From Labrys miyagiensis (GTDB taxonomy: Bacteria; Pseudomonadota; Alphaproteobacteria; Rhizobiales; Labraceae), in assembly GCF_030160835.1 (NCBI RefSeq), contig NZ_BSPC01000063.1, positions 1-64,000 of the forward strand: a stretch of 64,000 bases of DNA, given 5' to 3'. Below the pieces are notes generated by a model. That model had not been told where the DNA came from. It worked only from the letters and a program-made list of their open reading frames with translations, and did not search any database. Below, in pieces: positions 1-8,152 of this stretch. The position numbers and the translations under genes were made by a program. Numbering within the stretch: the first letter of the stretch is position 1; each line of letters starts with the position of its first letter.

Positions 1-484
1 ACACCAATCAGTCGTCTCAATTTAACCGGGAACAACCTCATGACAATCCACAGCTAGGGACGCCGAGGTACCGGGCATTTCGGCACAACTCTTGTTCTAC
101 CCAAACACTGACCAACGGCAATCGGCGGATAGCTTTCTCCGCTATGCACAGGGCTTCGGGCTGACTGCAGCCGAGATGGCCTGGTTTCGGGACCATTACT
201 TGCCCGAACCTTCGATGAGGGAAGACTGGCGGGCCGCTCCACTACGAGCGAAGTCGCTGGTTGGCGTTGCTCCGGCTGTCGTCGTTCTAGCCGGACATGA
301 TATTCTCTATTCGGAGGGGTTAGCCTTTGCCAAGCGTTTGCAGAGGGAAAACCACGTTCTGCTGAAGAACTGGCCTGGGCAGATTCATGGTTTTCTGTCG
401 CTTTCAGCGTTCATTCCCGAAGCGCACGAAGCCTTGGCCTGGGCTACCAGCGCATGGGCAAAGCTCGAGGCCGAGCGTCTCTGA
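1..484 (+). pseudogene. alpha/beta hydrolase (HSL-type) remnant
   Basis: The open stretch from about 44 to 484 reads as the C-terminal half of an alpha/beta-hydrolase of the hormone-sensitive-lipase family: an LLFYPNTD segment, then AGHDILYSEG with the acid residue and QIHGF with the catalytic His. Upstream, frame 1 reads SRLNLTG directly followed by NNLM, where the family has LTGDSAGGN, so the nucleophile-elbow serine appears deleted. That frame stops at 55-57 (TAG) and the conserved reading continues in another frame. I infer a decayed gene whose 5' part lies outside the window. A TTG at 92 could start translation, but the product would lack the nucleophile. Confidence 0.6.
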
Positions 485-499
485 CCGCACAGAGCCGTC

Positions 500-1543
500 T
501 CAGGCGGATTTCCGCATCATTAGAGTAGAGCGGATGCGCATGCGGCGAGGGGGTACAGTGATCCCAAGTGCCTCCGCGTCCAGGAGTTCGATCAGTTGGT
601 ATACGGTCTCGTGGGCGATGGCGTCAGTATCCTGCGCCATTGTGGTCAGGGGCGGCCAGACATAGCGACTCAGGGGATGATCATCATGGCCTGCGACCCG
701 GAGGTCGTCGCCGGGTTCGCGTCCGATCTTGAGGCCTGTCTCACTTGCGGCGGTCATGACACCGAAAGCCAGACGATCATTCGAGCACAAGAATGTCCTG
801 CCCGGCAGATCACCGCCGGCCAGTAGACGCCGCATCTGCTCATAGCCCACGCGCTCCAGCTCCCATGAGGGCTCGAGATCGCAGTTGATGATAATGGGTT
901 CGTGCTCCTCAGCCCGCATCGCATCGCGGTAGCCATCCTGCCTAATCAGGGCATTGTCCGACAGGTTAGGACCTTCCAAGAGTACTGGTGGCTCGCCAGA
1001 ACGGCAAAGGTACTGAACCATCGTCGTAATGCCCTCTCGGTGGTCATTGCTAACGAAGGGGACGTCGTCGCCGAGAGGTACATCGAAACTGACCGTGGGG
1101 ACAGCATTCTTCAGGCTATCGAATACGCCAGGGCGCGACTGGTTGCCGAGCGGCGCGACGATCGCGCCCGCCACCCCGAATTCCAGCATACGCCGGACCG
1201 CCTCTTCCTCCAGATCGGGACGGGTTTGCGACGAGATTTGGATGGACCAGAAGCCACGCTCGCGCAAACTCGATTCGATATGTGAAACAAACTGCGCAAA
1301 AAACGGGTCGTAGATCGTTGGAATAATGATCCCGATATTGCGAACAACCTTGCTGTTAAGGTGCCGGACAAAAGAGTTGGGTTCGAAGTCAGACTGCTTG
1401 AGTACAGTCTCGATACGTCGACGGGTGGCGGATTTCAGGTCGAGAGGGTTGCTGAAGTACTTGGCAACCGTCGGTCGCGAGACACCACAGGCTTTCGCGA
1501 AGTCTTCCATCGATTTGAAGGTTTTACGTACCATTGGCGTCAA
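500..1543 (-). CDS. LacI-family transcriptional regulator
   Basis: A 347-residue protein of normal LacI-family length. The N-terminal helix-turn-helix contains CGVSRPTVAKYF at roughly residues 19-30, followed by the hinge helix (LKSATRRRIETVL). The rest is a periplasmic-binding-like sensor domain beginning NIGIIIPTIYDPFF and containing CSNDRLAFGVM and AGHDDHPLSRYVWPPLT, typical of sugar-responsive members. The start may be the TTG at 1543, which has an AGGA about five bases upstream, or the ATG at 1534; I kept the longer form. It faces away from lrgA, so it may autoregulate or control the region upstream. The ligand cannot be told from sequence. Confidence 0.9.
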   Translation of the reverse strand: MTPMVRKTFKSMEDFAKACGVSRPTVAKYFSNPLDLKSATRRRIETVLKQSDFEPNSFVRHLNSKVVRNIGIIIPTIYDPFFAQFVSHIESSLRERGFWSIQISSQTRPDLEEEAVRRMLEFGVAGAIVAPLGNQSRPGVFDSLKNAVPTVSFDVPLGDDVPFVSNDHREGITTMVQYLCRSGEPPVLLEGPNLSDNALIRQDGYRDAMRAEEHEPIIINCDLEPSWELERVGYEQMRRLLAGGDLPGRTFLCSNDRLAFGVMTAASETGLKIGREPGDDLRVAGHDDHPLSRYVWPPLTTMAQDTDAIAHETVYQLIELLDAEALGITVPPRRMRIRSTLMMRKSA

Positions 1544-2255
1544 CTCGTTCCTGGCCGAATTCCGGTGGCGCCGAAATCAATCGTCCACGATGAGTTTTTT
1601 AACTCGATAGCTCTCAATTGACAAATTTTGCATTTCGGAAATAATATTTTTCCACTCGATTGATTGATATCAGACGCAGACCGCAATTTTCGAGCATCTC
1701 AACCACATTTGAAATGGGCCGGGCATCGATATTTTCAAGATTGAGAGACGCTCCGACATGTTGGCGCACCTATTCGTGATTCTCAATGCCCCCGCCTAAA
1801 GGGCTTTAGCGTCAATCGAAGAACGAATTCAAAGGATAGCTGTAGATGTCTACCGAGAATTGGCCCGGTTTTTCCGCAAAGCTCTGAAACTCCCTTTATG
1901 CACCTTTCCGGTCTGGATTTGTGATGCAAGCGGGCGGAAACAGCGCGAAGTGATGCGTGGCGCAGCGTTCCTTATTTGAGAGGAGTCAGTTTGTCTTACC
2001 TGTTTTCCGCCGGCGATGAGGGCCTTTTGGCTTACGCTCGAGTGGAAGCATCAGCGGTGACCGGGCAAAATCCTTGCCGCGACAGGGCGTATCCGAAACG
2101 CAGGCATGAGGCTGGCGCAACTTCGCCCAACAAGTTCACGAGAAGGGCTGGGTGCTTGATCAGGTGCCCAAGCGAAGCGGGAGGCTCGCTATCGAAGAGC
2201 CATCCAAACACGTGTGACGCAGGGATCCAACTTTGAGATTTGCAAGGGTAGACCA
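1544..2255. other. non-coding gap between lacI-type gene and lrgA
   Basis: About 710 bases without a convincing intact gene. The first 250 bases beside the regulator are AT-rich and probably hold its promoter and operator, although I could not single out a clean palindrome. From about 2110 to 2219 one + frame (GWRNFAQQVHEKGWVLDQ, then a run of about 20 further residues to a TGA) has the look of a protein C-terminus, and it is interrupted by a TGA just upstream. It may be the tail of a decayed gene that I do not recognise. Confidence 0.4.
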
Positions 2256-2624
2256 ATGCTTCGTGGCATAGCCGCATTGTTGCTGTTTCAATTGATAGGG
2301 GAGTCTATCGCCTTTCTGGCCAGCATTCCTGTTCCAGGACCGGTAATCGGAATGGTCTTGCTCTTCGTGGCCCTTCGAACGACCGGCGGAGAGCAAGGCG
2401 TGCTGCGGGGCACACCTGAATCGGCGGATGTGCTTCTTGAGCACCTCGGGATATTTTTCGTGCCGGCTGGGGTGGGTGTGACAGCACTGTGGACAGTGCT
2501 GCGTGGCGACATTCTCCCGATTGCGGTGATCCTGATGCTATCGACGCTTCTGACCCTGATGGTCACGGTCTGGGTTTTTCTAATCTCTCTACGTTTTCTC
2601 GTGAAGGGGGACCGTAGCGCATGA
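2256..2624 (+). CDS. lrgA: LrgA/CidA-family membrane protein
   Basis: A 122-residue hydrophobic protein with four predicted membrane segments and the family landmarks FQLIGE, PGPVIGMVLL and HLGIFFVPAGVG. LrgA/CidA proteins are holin-like membrane proteins that work with LrgB/CidB; some pairs are implicated in murein hydrolase control and others in pyruvate or glycolate transport. I chose ATG 2256 because AAGGGTAG lies just upstream and the protein then begins at the first membrane helix. The stop overlaps the lrgB start by four bases (ATGA), which implies translational coupling. No regulator of the pair is evident except possibly the LacI protein upstream. Confidence 0.85.
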   Translation: MLRGIAALLLFQLIGESIAFLASIPVPGPVIGMVLLFVALRTTGGEQGVLRGTPESADVLLEHLGIFFVPAGVGVTALWTVLRGDILPIAVILMLSTLLTLMVTVWVFLISLRFLVKGDRSA

Positions 2625-3340
2625 AAAATCCGAACGAGCTCTGGGTGTATTTGGCGGCGTCTCCGCTTCTGTGGCTTTGCTTGACTCTCTTCACATGGAT
2701 TGCCGCGAACAGGCTATCGACAAAGCTGAACCGAAACCCGCTGGCCAATCCTGTTCTGGTGTCAATCGTTGTGCTAGCTCTTCTTCTTAAGACTTCAAGC
2801 ACCAATTATAGCCAATTTTTTTCTGGAGCTCAATTTATCCATTTTCTGCTTGGTCCGGCCACTGTAGCGTTGGCGGTTCCATTGTATAGGCAGTGGGAGA
2901 ACGTGAAGCGACTCACTCCGCCCGTGTTCGTTGCATTGATAGTTGGCTCCGCTACCGCGGTGGTGTCTGTCATTGCGCTGGGCAAAGCTTTCGATCTTCA
3001 AAAAGAGATTTTGCTCTCGTTCCTTCCCAAGTCTGCGACAGCCGGAGTGGCCATGTCGATCTCCGCATCACTCGGAGGCAATCCGTCGCTCACCGCAGTT
3101 TTGGTGATTCTTACTGGAATCTTCGGTGCCATCACGGTGACGCCGCTAATGAACCTGATGGGGATCACGAACTATGCCGCCCGCGGCTTTGCCGTCGGTC
3201 TAGCATCTCACGGAATCGGGACTGCGAGGGCCTATAATGTTGACTCAACTGCGGGATTGTTCGCGGGAATCGCGATGAGCCTTAATGCCATTGCTACAAC
3301 GATTATCGTTCCCATCGTTGTGCGTGTTGGAGGGTTTTGA
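2621..3340 (+). CDS. lrgB: LrgB/CidB-family membrane protein
   Basis: A 239-residue protein with several membrane segments and the LrgB family signatures LPKSATAGVAMSIS, GIFGAITVTPLMNLMGI and RGFAVGLASHGIGTARA. It is the partner of the LrgA-like protein with which it overlaps by four bases, so the two almost certainly form one unit. Length and motif order are normal, so it looks functional. In bacteria this pair has been linked to cell-lysis control (Staphylococcus) and to uptake of small organic acids such as pyruvate (Bacillus PftAB). Which applies here is unknown. Confidence 0.88.
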   Translation: MKNPNELWVYLAASPLLWLCLTLFTWIAANRLSTKLNRNPLANPVLVSIVVLALLLKTSSTNYSQFFSGAQFIHFLLGPATVALAVPLYRQWENVKRLTPPVFVALIVGSATAVVSVIALGKAFDLQKEILLSFLPKSATAGVAMSISASLGGNPSLTAVLVILTGIFGAITVTPLMNLMGITNYAARGFAVGLASHGIGTARAYNVDSTAGLFAGIAMSLNAIATTIIVPIVVRVGGF

Positions 3341-3405
3341 AGCCTCTGTGTCTGCGGGCCTCGACTGAAGCAGACCCAGTCCGCCGAGTGTCCCCAGCGT
3401 CCGCT

Positions 3406-3812
3406 CGTCTCGTTGGCTTCCGGGGCCGCTTCCTGCAAGTGGACGGCTATGACGGCTATGATCGGCTCACGCACATCAAGCGAGACCAAGGACCATGGCG
3501 CTCGTCCATTGTTGGAGCCAGCTGCGACGACGCCTTGTCAAGCTGGGGCGCAACACCAAGTCTCCGATCGCCGAAGCAGCCATCCGTCAGATCGCCGCGC
3601 TCTACGCCGTCGAGGCGTCGGTGCGCGATCTGTCGGCGCAGCTCCGACTTGCCGCACGAAAAGACTATGCGGCTCCGATCATCGCTACCTTGAAGTCGTG
3701 GTTTGAGACGCAACTGTCAATGATCTCCACGGGCTTCAAGCTGGCCGAAGATATCCGGTATGGGCTCGCTCACCAATCGACCCGCCTTGAGTGCCAGCTA
3801 GCAAGTCATTGA
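3406..3812 (+). pseudogene. IS66-family transposase (tnpC) fragment, frameshifted
   Basis: One frame gives LQVDGYDGYDRLTH, the catalytic-domain segment of IS66 TnpC. After a frameshift near 3490 a second frame continues with HCWSQLRRRLVKLGRN, TKSPIAEAAIRQIAALY and ISTGFKLAEDIRYGL, all typical of the same family. The N-terminal two thirds and the C-terminus are missing, and no terminal repeats were seen, so this is an insertion-sequence relic and not an active element. It sits directly downstream of lrgB and marks a recombination scar between two otherwise unrelated gene groups. Confidence 0.8.
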
Positions 3813-4175
3813 GGCCGTCTGATCCGGAGAGCCGTGCTGTCACCAGCCGGATTTTGCATTGACCGACTTTGCTGTGGTTGAGGATCTCCCACGGCGCCTT
3901 TTTGCAAATGCCGTGGCTGAAGTTATCGGACGCCAGGGATAGACTTCAAGACCGCTCTAAATCGCCCTTGACAAGCGCGGCACACTATGTTTGGTTTGAA
4001 ACCAAACAAAGCTGCAAACTTTCACTTTCGGCGCGTCTTTCCGTGGCTTGCGAGGAGCGGAATAGGCCCCTTCGCCCGAGCGGGAGGGGTGGTTTAGAAG
4101 ACGAAAACGGATAGTCGATTGGAAATGTTGCAAAGAATCTGATCGCGCGTCGGGAGCCAGGAATAAGCGTAAGAA
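3813..4175. other. non-coding gap after IS66 relic
   Basis: About 360 bases with only short open frames and no recognisable protein similarity. It probably includes remnants of the inserted element and the promoter for the following genes. The segment around 3985-4015 carries a short AT-rich imperfect dyad (TTTGGTTTGAAACCAAAC, arms GTTTG/CAAAC-like), which could be an operator. I see nothing else of note. Confidence 0.35.
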
Positions 4176-4502
4176 ATGACCCATGAACTAGAACAGCTTA
4201 GGGCAGCGAGCGATGTCGTCGCCGACATCGCTAACGTCGAGGCGGTACGTGATTTCAAGCCCGACAGTTGGATGGCTAAATCTTCAATTATACTTGATGC
4301 GCTGAGCAAACCAGCATTCAACGGCGCTGTCGCGGCGGCAGTGGAGGAGGGGCGTAGCTCGGGGCAAGCGGAAGCCCATATTGCAGCGAAGCTACCGATG
4401 GCAAGCGATAAGCTCACCGAGGAAATCCGCAAGTTCCACGCCGATGGGATGAGAGTTGAAACGATGCTAACCGACCGGCTTTCAGCCGTCAGCCGGATCT
4501 GA
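4176..4502 (+). CDS. hypothetical protein, 108 aa
   Basis: A small, mostly helical, soluble-looking protein (MTHELEQLRAASDVVADI...) with no signal peptide, membrane segment or motif I recognise. It ends nine bases before the kinase gene at 4512 and is therefore probably co-transcribed with it. Codon use resembles the neighbours and there is no obvious competing frame, which supports it being real. A ribosome-binding site is weak (TAAGAA). No function is proposed. Confidence 0.55.
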   Translation: MTHELEQLRAASDVVADIANVEAVRDFKPDSWMAKSSIILDALSKPAFNGAVAAAVEEGRSSGQAEAHIAAKLPMASDKLTEEIRKFHADGMRVETMLTDRLSAVSRI

Positions 4503-4511
4503 AGCCCTACC

Positions 4512-5153
4512 ATGAGGCGAGAAGGGCAAGAAATCACGTTGGATGACTTGGCTTCGTTTCTGATCGCTCAAGTGAACGACCAGCGGATACTGGTCGGAAT
4601 GGCAGGTCCGCCTGGCGCGGGTAAATCCACCTGCGCCGAGCACCTCAACGAGGTATTGAATGCCTCGGGCAAGTGCCGGTCAGCCATATTCCCGATGGAT
4701 GGCTTTCATTACGACGACAGCATCCTGATCGCCCGCGGCCTACGTTCCCGTAAGGGGGCACCTGAGACGTTCGATGTGGCTGGCTTCCGCCACATGCTCG
4801 AAAGGTTGAAACACAATCAGGAGCCGGAGATCGCCGTGCCGGTCTTCGACAGGGAACTTGAGATCTCCCGGGCCGCGGGCCGGATGATTCCGCTCCAGGT
4901 CGGCGTCCTGATCATCGAAGGTAACTACATCCTGCTCGATCGGGAGCCTTGGTCGAGCCTGGAGCCGCTATTCGACGTGACAGTGAACATCCGCGTTCCA
5001 GAGGAAGTGCTGCGCCAGCGGTTGTACGCACGCTGGGAAGGCTTTGGAATACCAGCCGATGAGATTCCCGCCAAGGTTGAGGCCAACGACCTGCCAAACG
5101 GCGTTCTTGTGCTGGCTGAGAGCTTCAAGTCGGACTTTGTCCTCAGGACATAG
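4512..5153 (+). CDS. frcK: P-loop nucleoside/sugar kinase, FrcK-like
   Basis: A 213-residue kinase of the uridine kinase/phosphoribulokinase fold. The Walker A motif GPPGAGKST lies near residue 36, the substrate-binding MDGFHYDDS near residue 70, RKGAPETFD after it, and the Walker-B-like LIIEGNYILL near residue 135. Rhizobial proteins of this kind (FrcK of the fructose transport locus) are annotated as fructose-import-associated kinases, and its location before an L-xylulose-reductase-like SDR and a mannitol dehydrogenase fits sugar or polyol metabolism. The exact substrate is uncertain and the gene symbol is a resemblance only. It could equally be a generic pantothenate-kinase-like protein. 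Confidence 0.7.
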   Translation: MRREGQEITLDDLASFLIAQVNDQRILVGMAGPPGAGKSTCAEHLNEVLNASGKCRSAIFPMDGFHYDDSILIARGLRSRKGAPETFDVAGFRHMLERLKHNQEPEIAVPVFDRELEISRAAGRMIPLQVGVLIIEGNYILLDREPWSSLEPLFDVTVNIRVPEEVLRQRLYARWEGFGIPADEIPAKVEANDLPNGVLVLAESFKSDFVLRT

Positions 5154-5200
5154 TCTCAATTCTCGCTTTCCATAACAATCAACAAGAAGGAAGTCCCGAC

Positions 5201-5929
5201 ATGACTAGTTTTGACAAAGGCCCCATCCTCGTTACCGGGGCGAGTGGCGGGATAGGTGCCGCGACAGTACGCCAGCTCGTAGCTGCAGGTGCCGAGGTGA
5301 TCGCGAGCGGCCGAAATCTGCAGCAGCTCAAATCCTTGGCGGATGCCACTGGCTGTCGCACACTGCCTTTCGACCTTGAGTCGGAGGAGAGCATCCGCAG
5401 CGCGCTTGAAGGGCTCGACGTCTATGGCGTCGTGAATTGCGGCGGTTTCGGTGGCGAAATCGCCACGCCTATGGACACCGACATCGCTGTCTTCGACAAG
5501 GTCATCTTGATCAATGCGAGGGGCGCGTTGCTCGTCACCAAATACACGTCGGCCTCCATGATCCGTCTCGGCAAAGGGGGCGCTATCGTCAATGTATCGA
5601 GCCAGGCTTCTCTCGTGGCGCTTCCCGGCCACATCTCCTACGGGTCGTCGAAAGCGGCTCTCGATAATATCACTCGCGTCTCGGCGCTCGAACTCGGCAA
5701 ATACGGCATCCGCGTCAACAGCGTGAATCCGACGGTGATCATGACGCCCATGTCGGCATGGTACTGGGGCCGTCCGGAGATCGCAGAGCCCTTCCTGAAG
5801 ACGATGCCCCTGGGCCGTTGGGCGACCGAGGATGAGATCGCGGCGCCGATCGTGTTCCTATTGAGCGACGGTGCTTCGATGATCTCGGGTGTTTCACTTC
5901 CAATCGATGGTGGCTTCACCGCCTGCTGA
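5201..5929 (+). CDS. SDR oxidoreductase, L-xylulose/carbonyl reductase-like
   Basis: A classical short-chain dehydrogenase of 242 residues. The cofactor motif GASGGIG is near residue 13, the catalytic serine lies in VNVSSQAS, and the catalytic pair is YGSSK. The sequence VNPTVIMTPM followed by a C-terminus GGFTAC closely recalls dicarbonyl/L-xylulose reductase (DCXR), which has VNPTVVMT and ends GGFWAC. The usual NNAG motif is changed to NCGG, a notable substitution near the active site. The start ATG follows AAGAAGGAAG. It sits 47 bases after the kinase and is followed by a strong hairpin, so it probably ends a small transcript. Confidence 0.85.
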   Translation: MTSFDKGPILVTGASGGIGAATVRQLVAAGAEVIASGRNLQQLKSLADATGCRTLPFDLESEESIRSALEGLDVYGVVNCGGFGGEIATPMDTDIAVFDKVILINARGALLVTKYTSASMIRLGKGGAIVNVSSQASLVALPGHISYGSSKAALDNITRVSALELGKYGIRVNSVNPTVIMTPMSAWYWGRPEIAEPFLKTMPLGRWATEDEIAAPIVFLLSDGASMISGVSLPIDGGFTAC

Positions 5930-5946
5930 TCGGGCAGCCAGCTTCA

Positions 5947-5975
5947 GCCCTCCCGTGGCGATGCGGCGGGAGGGC
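5947..5975 (+). terminator. GC-rich hairpin after SDR
   Basis: A nine-base perfect stem GCCCTCCCG / CGGGAGGGC with an 11-base loop lies 17 bases after the SDR stop codon. There is no long T run behind it, so it is terminator-like or an mRNA-stabilising hairpin; position favours termination of the 4176-5929 transcript. Confidence 0.55.
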
Positions 5976-5978
5976 AGC

Positions 5979-6082
5979 TAAAGCGTTTTGCGATTTGACG
6001 GCATCGGCAAGAATCGCAAAGACGCGTCGAAACAAAGAGCTAGGGCAATGCAGCGTTTACGCTTAAACGCGCTTTGCTCTAG
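5979..6082 (+). repeat. 104-bp palindromic dispersed repeat, copy A
   Basis: This segment recurs in inverted orientation at 54218-54321 with about seven to eight mismatches over 104 bases. It consists of two imperfect palindromes: an outer-arm pair GCGTTTTGCGATT / AATCGCAAAGACGC, and a second hairpin with arms around AGCGTTTACGCTTAAACGCG ending in CTTTGCTCTAG. Its size, structure and intergenic position are those of a REP/RIME-like element of rhizobial genomes. Confidence 0.85.
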
Positions 6083-6272
6083 AGGGCGAATGCCCCAGGT
6101 CGCATGAGGACGGTCATCACCGCTATTGGTTTCCGCATCAGTCGCCTGAGTAAGGTCGCGATCCTGGACATGGCCGGGCCAGCGACCGCGTTGACCTATC
6201 AGGCCGAGGTCTCGGTAGTCCCGAAGCAGCATCTGCTCATCTGATTCCAATCCCCAATCGACCGGTGACAAA
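6083..6272. other. leader region of mannitol dehydrogenase gene
   Basis: The 190 bases between the dispersed repeat and the GTG start at 6273. One + frame stays open (ATG at 6103 to a TGA at about 6243) but its product resembles nothing I know, so I read it as leader or relic sequence. No clear -35/-10 pair was identified. Confidence 0.3.
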
Positions 6273-7742
6273 GTGAGCATTCCACTCAGTCAGAACAATC
6301 TCGGCCTCCTCCCGAACGGGATCTCTATTCCCGCCTATGACCGATCCAAACTTACCCCAGGAATTCTGCATATCGGCATCGGGAATTTCCACCGGGCGCA
6401 TATGGCCATCTACCTCGACAAGCTTTTTGCCACCGGCCATGGCCTCGATTGGGGGATCGTTGGCGCGGGGGTTCTTGCTGCCAATGTTACGATGCGCGAG
6501 AACTTGAGGGTCCAGGACTGGTTGACCACGGTGGTCGAACTTGACCCAACGGCTCTGACAGCGCGGGTTGCTTGTTCGATGATAGACTTCTTGCCGATTG
6601 ACCTGGCCGCGATTATGGCGGCCCTGGTTGATCCACGGATCCGCATCGTCTCGCTCACCATAACAGAAGGTGGCTACTACCTCGATGCGGCGACTGGCGG
6701 ACTTGCGGTCGATCACCCAGAAATAAGGGCGGATGCTGAAAACCCGGAAGCGCCTAAGACGATCTTCGGCCTGATGATCAAGGCATTGGCTGCGCGCAAG
6801 GCAGCCGGCATTCCGCCGTTCTCCGTGCTCTCCTGCGATAACTTGCCGGGCAACGGAAACCTGACCCGGCAAACCGTTACAACTCTCGCCCGGCTCTCCG
6901 ATCCCGTAATCGCTGACTGGATCGAAGCAGACGTCGCGTTCCCCAACAGCATGGTGGATTGCATTACCCCGGCTACTACCGTCCGCGAGCGTACATTGGT
7001 GGAGGAACGTTTCGGTGTCGTTGATCTGGCACCTGTTGTCTGCGAGCCCTTCCGGCAATGGGTGATCGAGGACCGTTTCCCTTCGGGCCGTCCCGCGCTT
7101 GAAAGCGTCGGCGTCGAGTTCGTCGAGGATGTTGCCGGCTACGAACTGATGAAGTTGCGCATCCTGAACGCAGGCCATGCAGCTATTTGCTACGCTTCCG
7201 CACTGCTCGGTCATCATTTCGTTCACGATGCGATGGCCGATCCCGATATCCTCGGTTGGCTGCGGGCATTGCAAGTGCGCGAAGCAATCCCCACGCTCAA
7301 GCCGCTGGCCGGGGTTGATTACACTGCCTATCTGGACAAGGTGATCGCACGCTTTGCCAATCCGGAAATTGGTGACACAATTCCGCGGCTGGCCCAGGGC
7401 GGGTCGGATCGTCAACCGAAGTTTATTCTCCCGACTTTGCAAGATGCGCTTGACGCCGGGGGGGCGATCGACGGGCTAGCGCTCGAAATTGCGCTCTGGT
7501 GCCGCTACTGCATGGGTGCGGACGAAGCCGGAAGGCCAATCAAGCTGGAGGACACCCGTGCTGCAGAGCTGATGCGTCTGGCGACCAACGCGGTCGAGCG
7601 TCCAAAAGCTTTTCTGCAGAATCCGGAAGTTTTTGGCCGGCTGGGCGAGGATCCCCGTTTCGCGGACGCATTTAACCACTGGCTGGGCCGGCTGCTTGAA
7701 GTTGGCGTGCGCGCGACGCTGCAGAACTATGTGTCGGGGTAG
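6273..7742 (+). CDS. mtlK: mannitol dehydrogenase family protein (polyol 2-dehydrogenase)
   Basis: A 489-residue long-chain polyol dehydrogenase, full length for the mannitol 2-dehydrogenase/fructuronate reductase family. It shows the N-terminal nucleotide-binding segment HIGIGNFHRAH, the family signatures SLTITEGGYY and LSCDNLPGNG, and the catalytic Lys-Asn-His array in KLRILNAGHA. Members oxidise mannitol, arabinitol or sorbitol to ketoses with NAD. The nearby L-xylulose-reductase-like SDR and FrcK-like kinase would fit conversion of polyols through fructose or xylulose. Translation starts at GTG 6273 with only a weak ribosome site (GGTGA). Exact polyol specificity cannot be assigned. Confidence 0.88.
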   Translation: MSIPLSQNNLGLLPNGISIPAYDRSKLTPGILHIGIGNFHRAHMAIYLDKLFATGHGLDWGIVGAGVLAANVTMRENLRVQDWLTTVVELDPTALTARVACSMIDFLPIDLAAIMAALVDPRIRIVSLTITEGGYYLDAATGGLAVDHPEIRADAENPEAPKTIFGLMIKALAARKAAGIPPFSVLSCDNLPGNGNLTRQTVTTLARLSDPVIADWIEADVAFPNSMVDCITPATTVRERTLVEERFGVVDLAPVVCEPFRQWVIEDRFPSGRPALESVGVEFVEDVAGYELMKLRILNAGHAAICYASALLGHHFVHDAMADPDILGWLRALQVREAIPTLKPLAGVDYTAYLDKVIARFANPEIGDTIPRLAQGGSDRQPKFILPTLQDALDAGGAIDGLALEIALWCRYCMGADEAGRPIKLEDTRAAELMRLATNAVERPKAFLQNPEVFGRLGEDPRFADAFNHWLGRLLEVGVRATLQNYVSG

Positions 7743-8152
7743 GGGACCGAGGAGCATTTTGCCAATCAAGCCAGCGCATGCCCCCACCCCGTCATTCGGG
7801 AGAATGAGCAAGATGATCCACGAGAAGGCTGATGACCGGCTGGATGATCGAATTTGTCAGGGCAACCGCGAGTAACTTCGAGCCCTGTTACGCGAACCGG
7901 AGAGAATGGCTCTTTGTTTATAAAACCATATACAAGTAGCCTAAAGGGTTGCCGTGTTACACGAATATTCGAGCCCCAAGAAAGAGATATACTATGAGTG
8001 GATGCGTAGATCCTGATGTTTGCTTTTCTCGCGCTGCAAGATAAGCGCTGCGGTCGGCCTGTGTTCACAGTAAATCCCGGACTTGAATGAAAGCCCCACA
8101 TCCTTATGGGTAATTCACTTCCTCTTGTCGCATTTGTTTGGAGAGTAGCCCG
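7743..8152. other. non-coding gap before ROK regulator
   Basis: About 410 bases with no supported gene. The 3' half is AT-rich and should hold the promoter of the ROK gene. A short + frame starting near 7830 reads through to about 7940 but has no recognisable similarity. No terminator hairpin with a T run was seen after the dehydrogenase. Confidence 0.35.

Noticed and set aside
6237-7442. Long open frame on the minus strand opposite the mannitol dehydrogenase gene (about 400 codons)
   Set aside because: It is antisense to a well-supported gene and its product is Arg/His/Gly-rich without motifs, the usual shadow of high-GC coding DNA.
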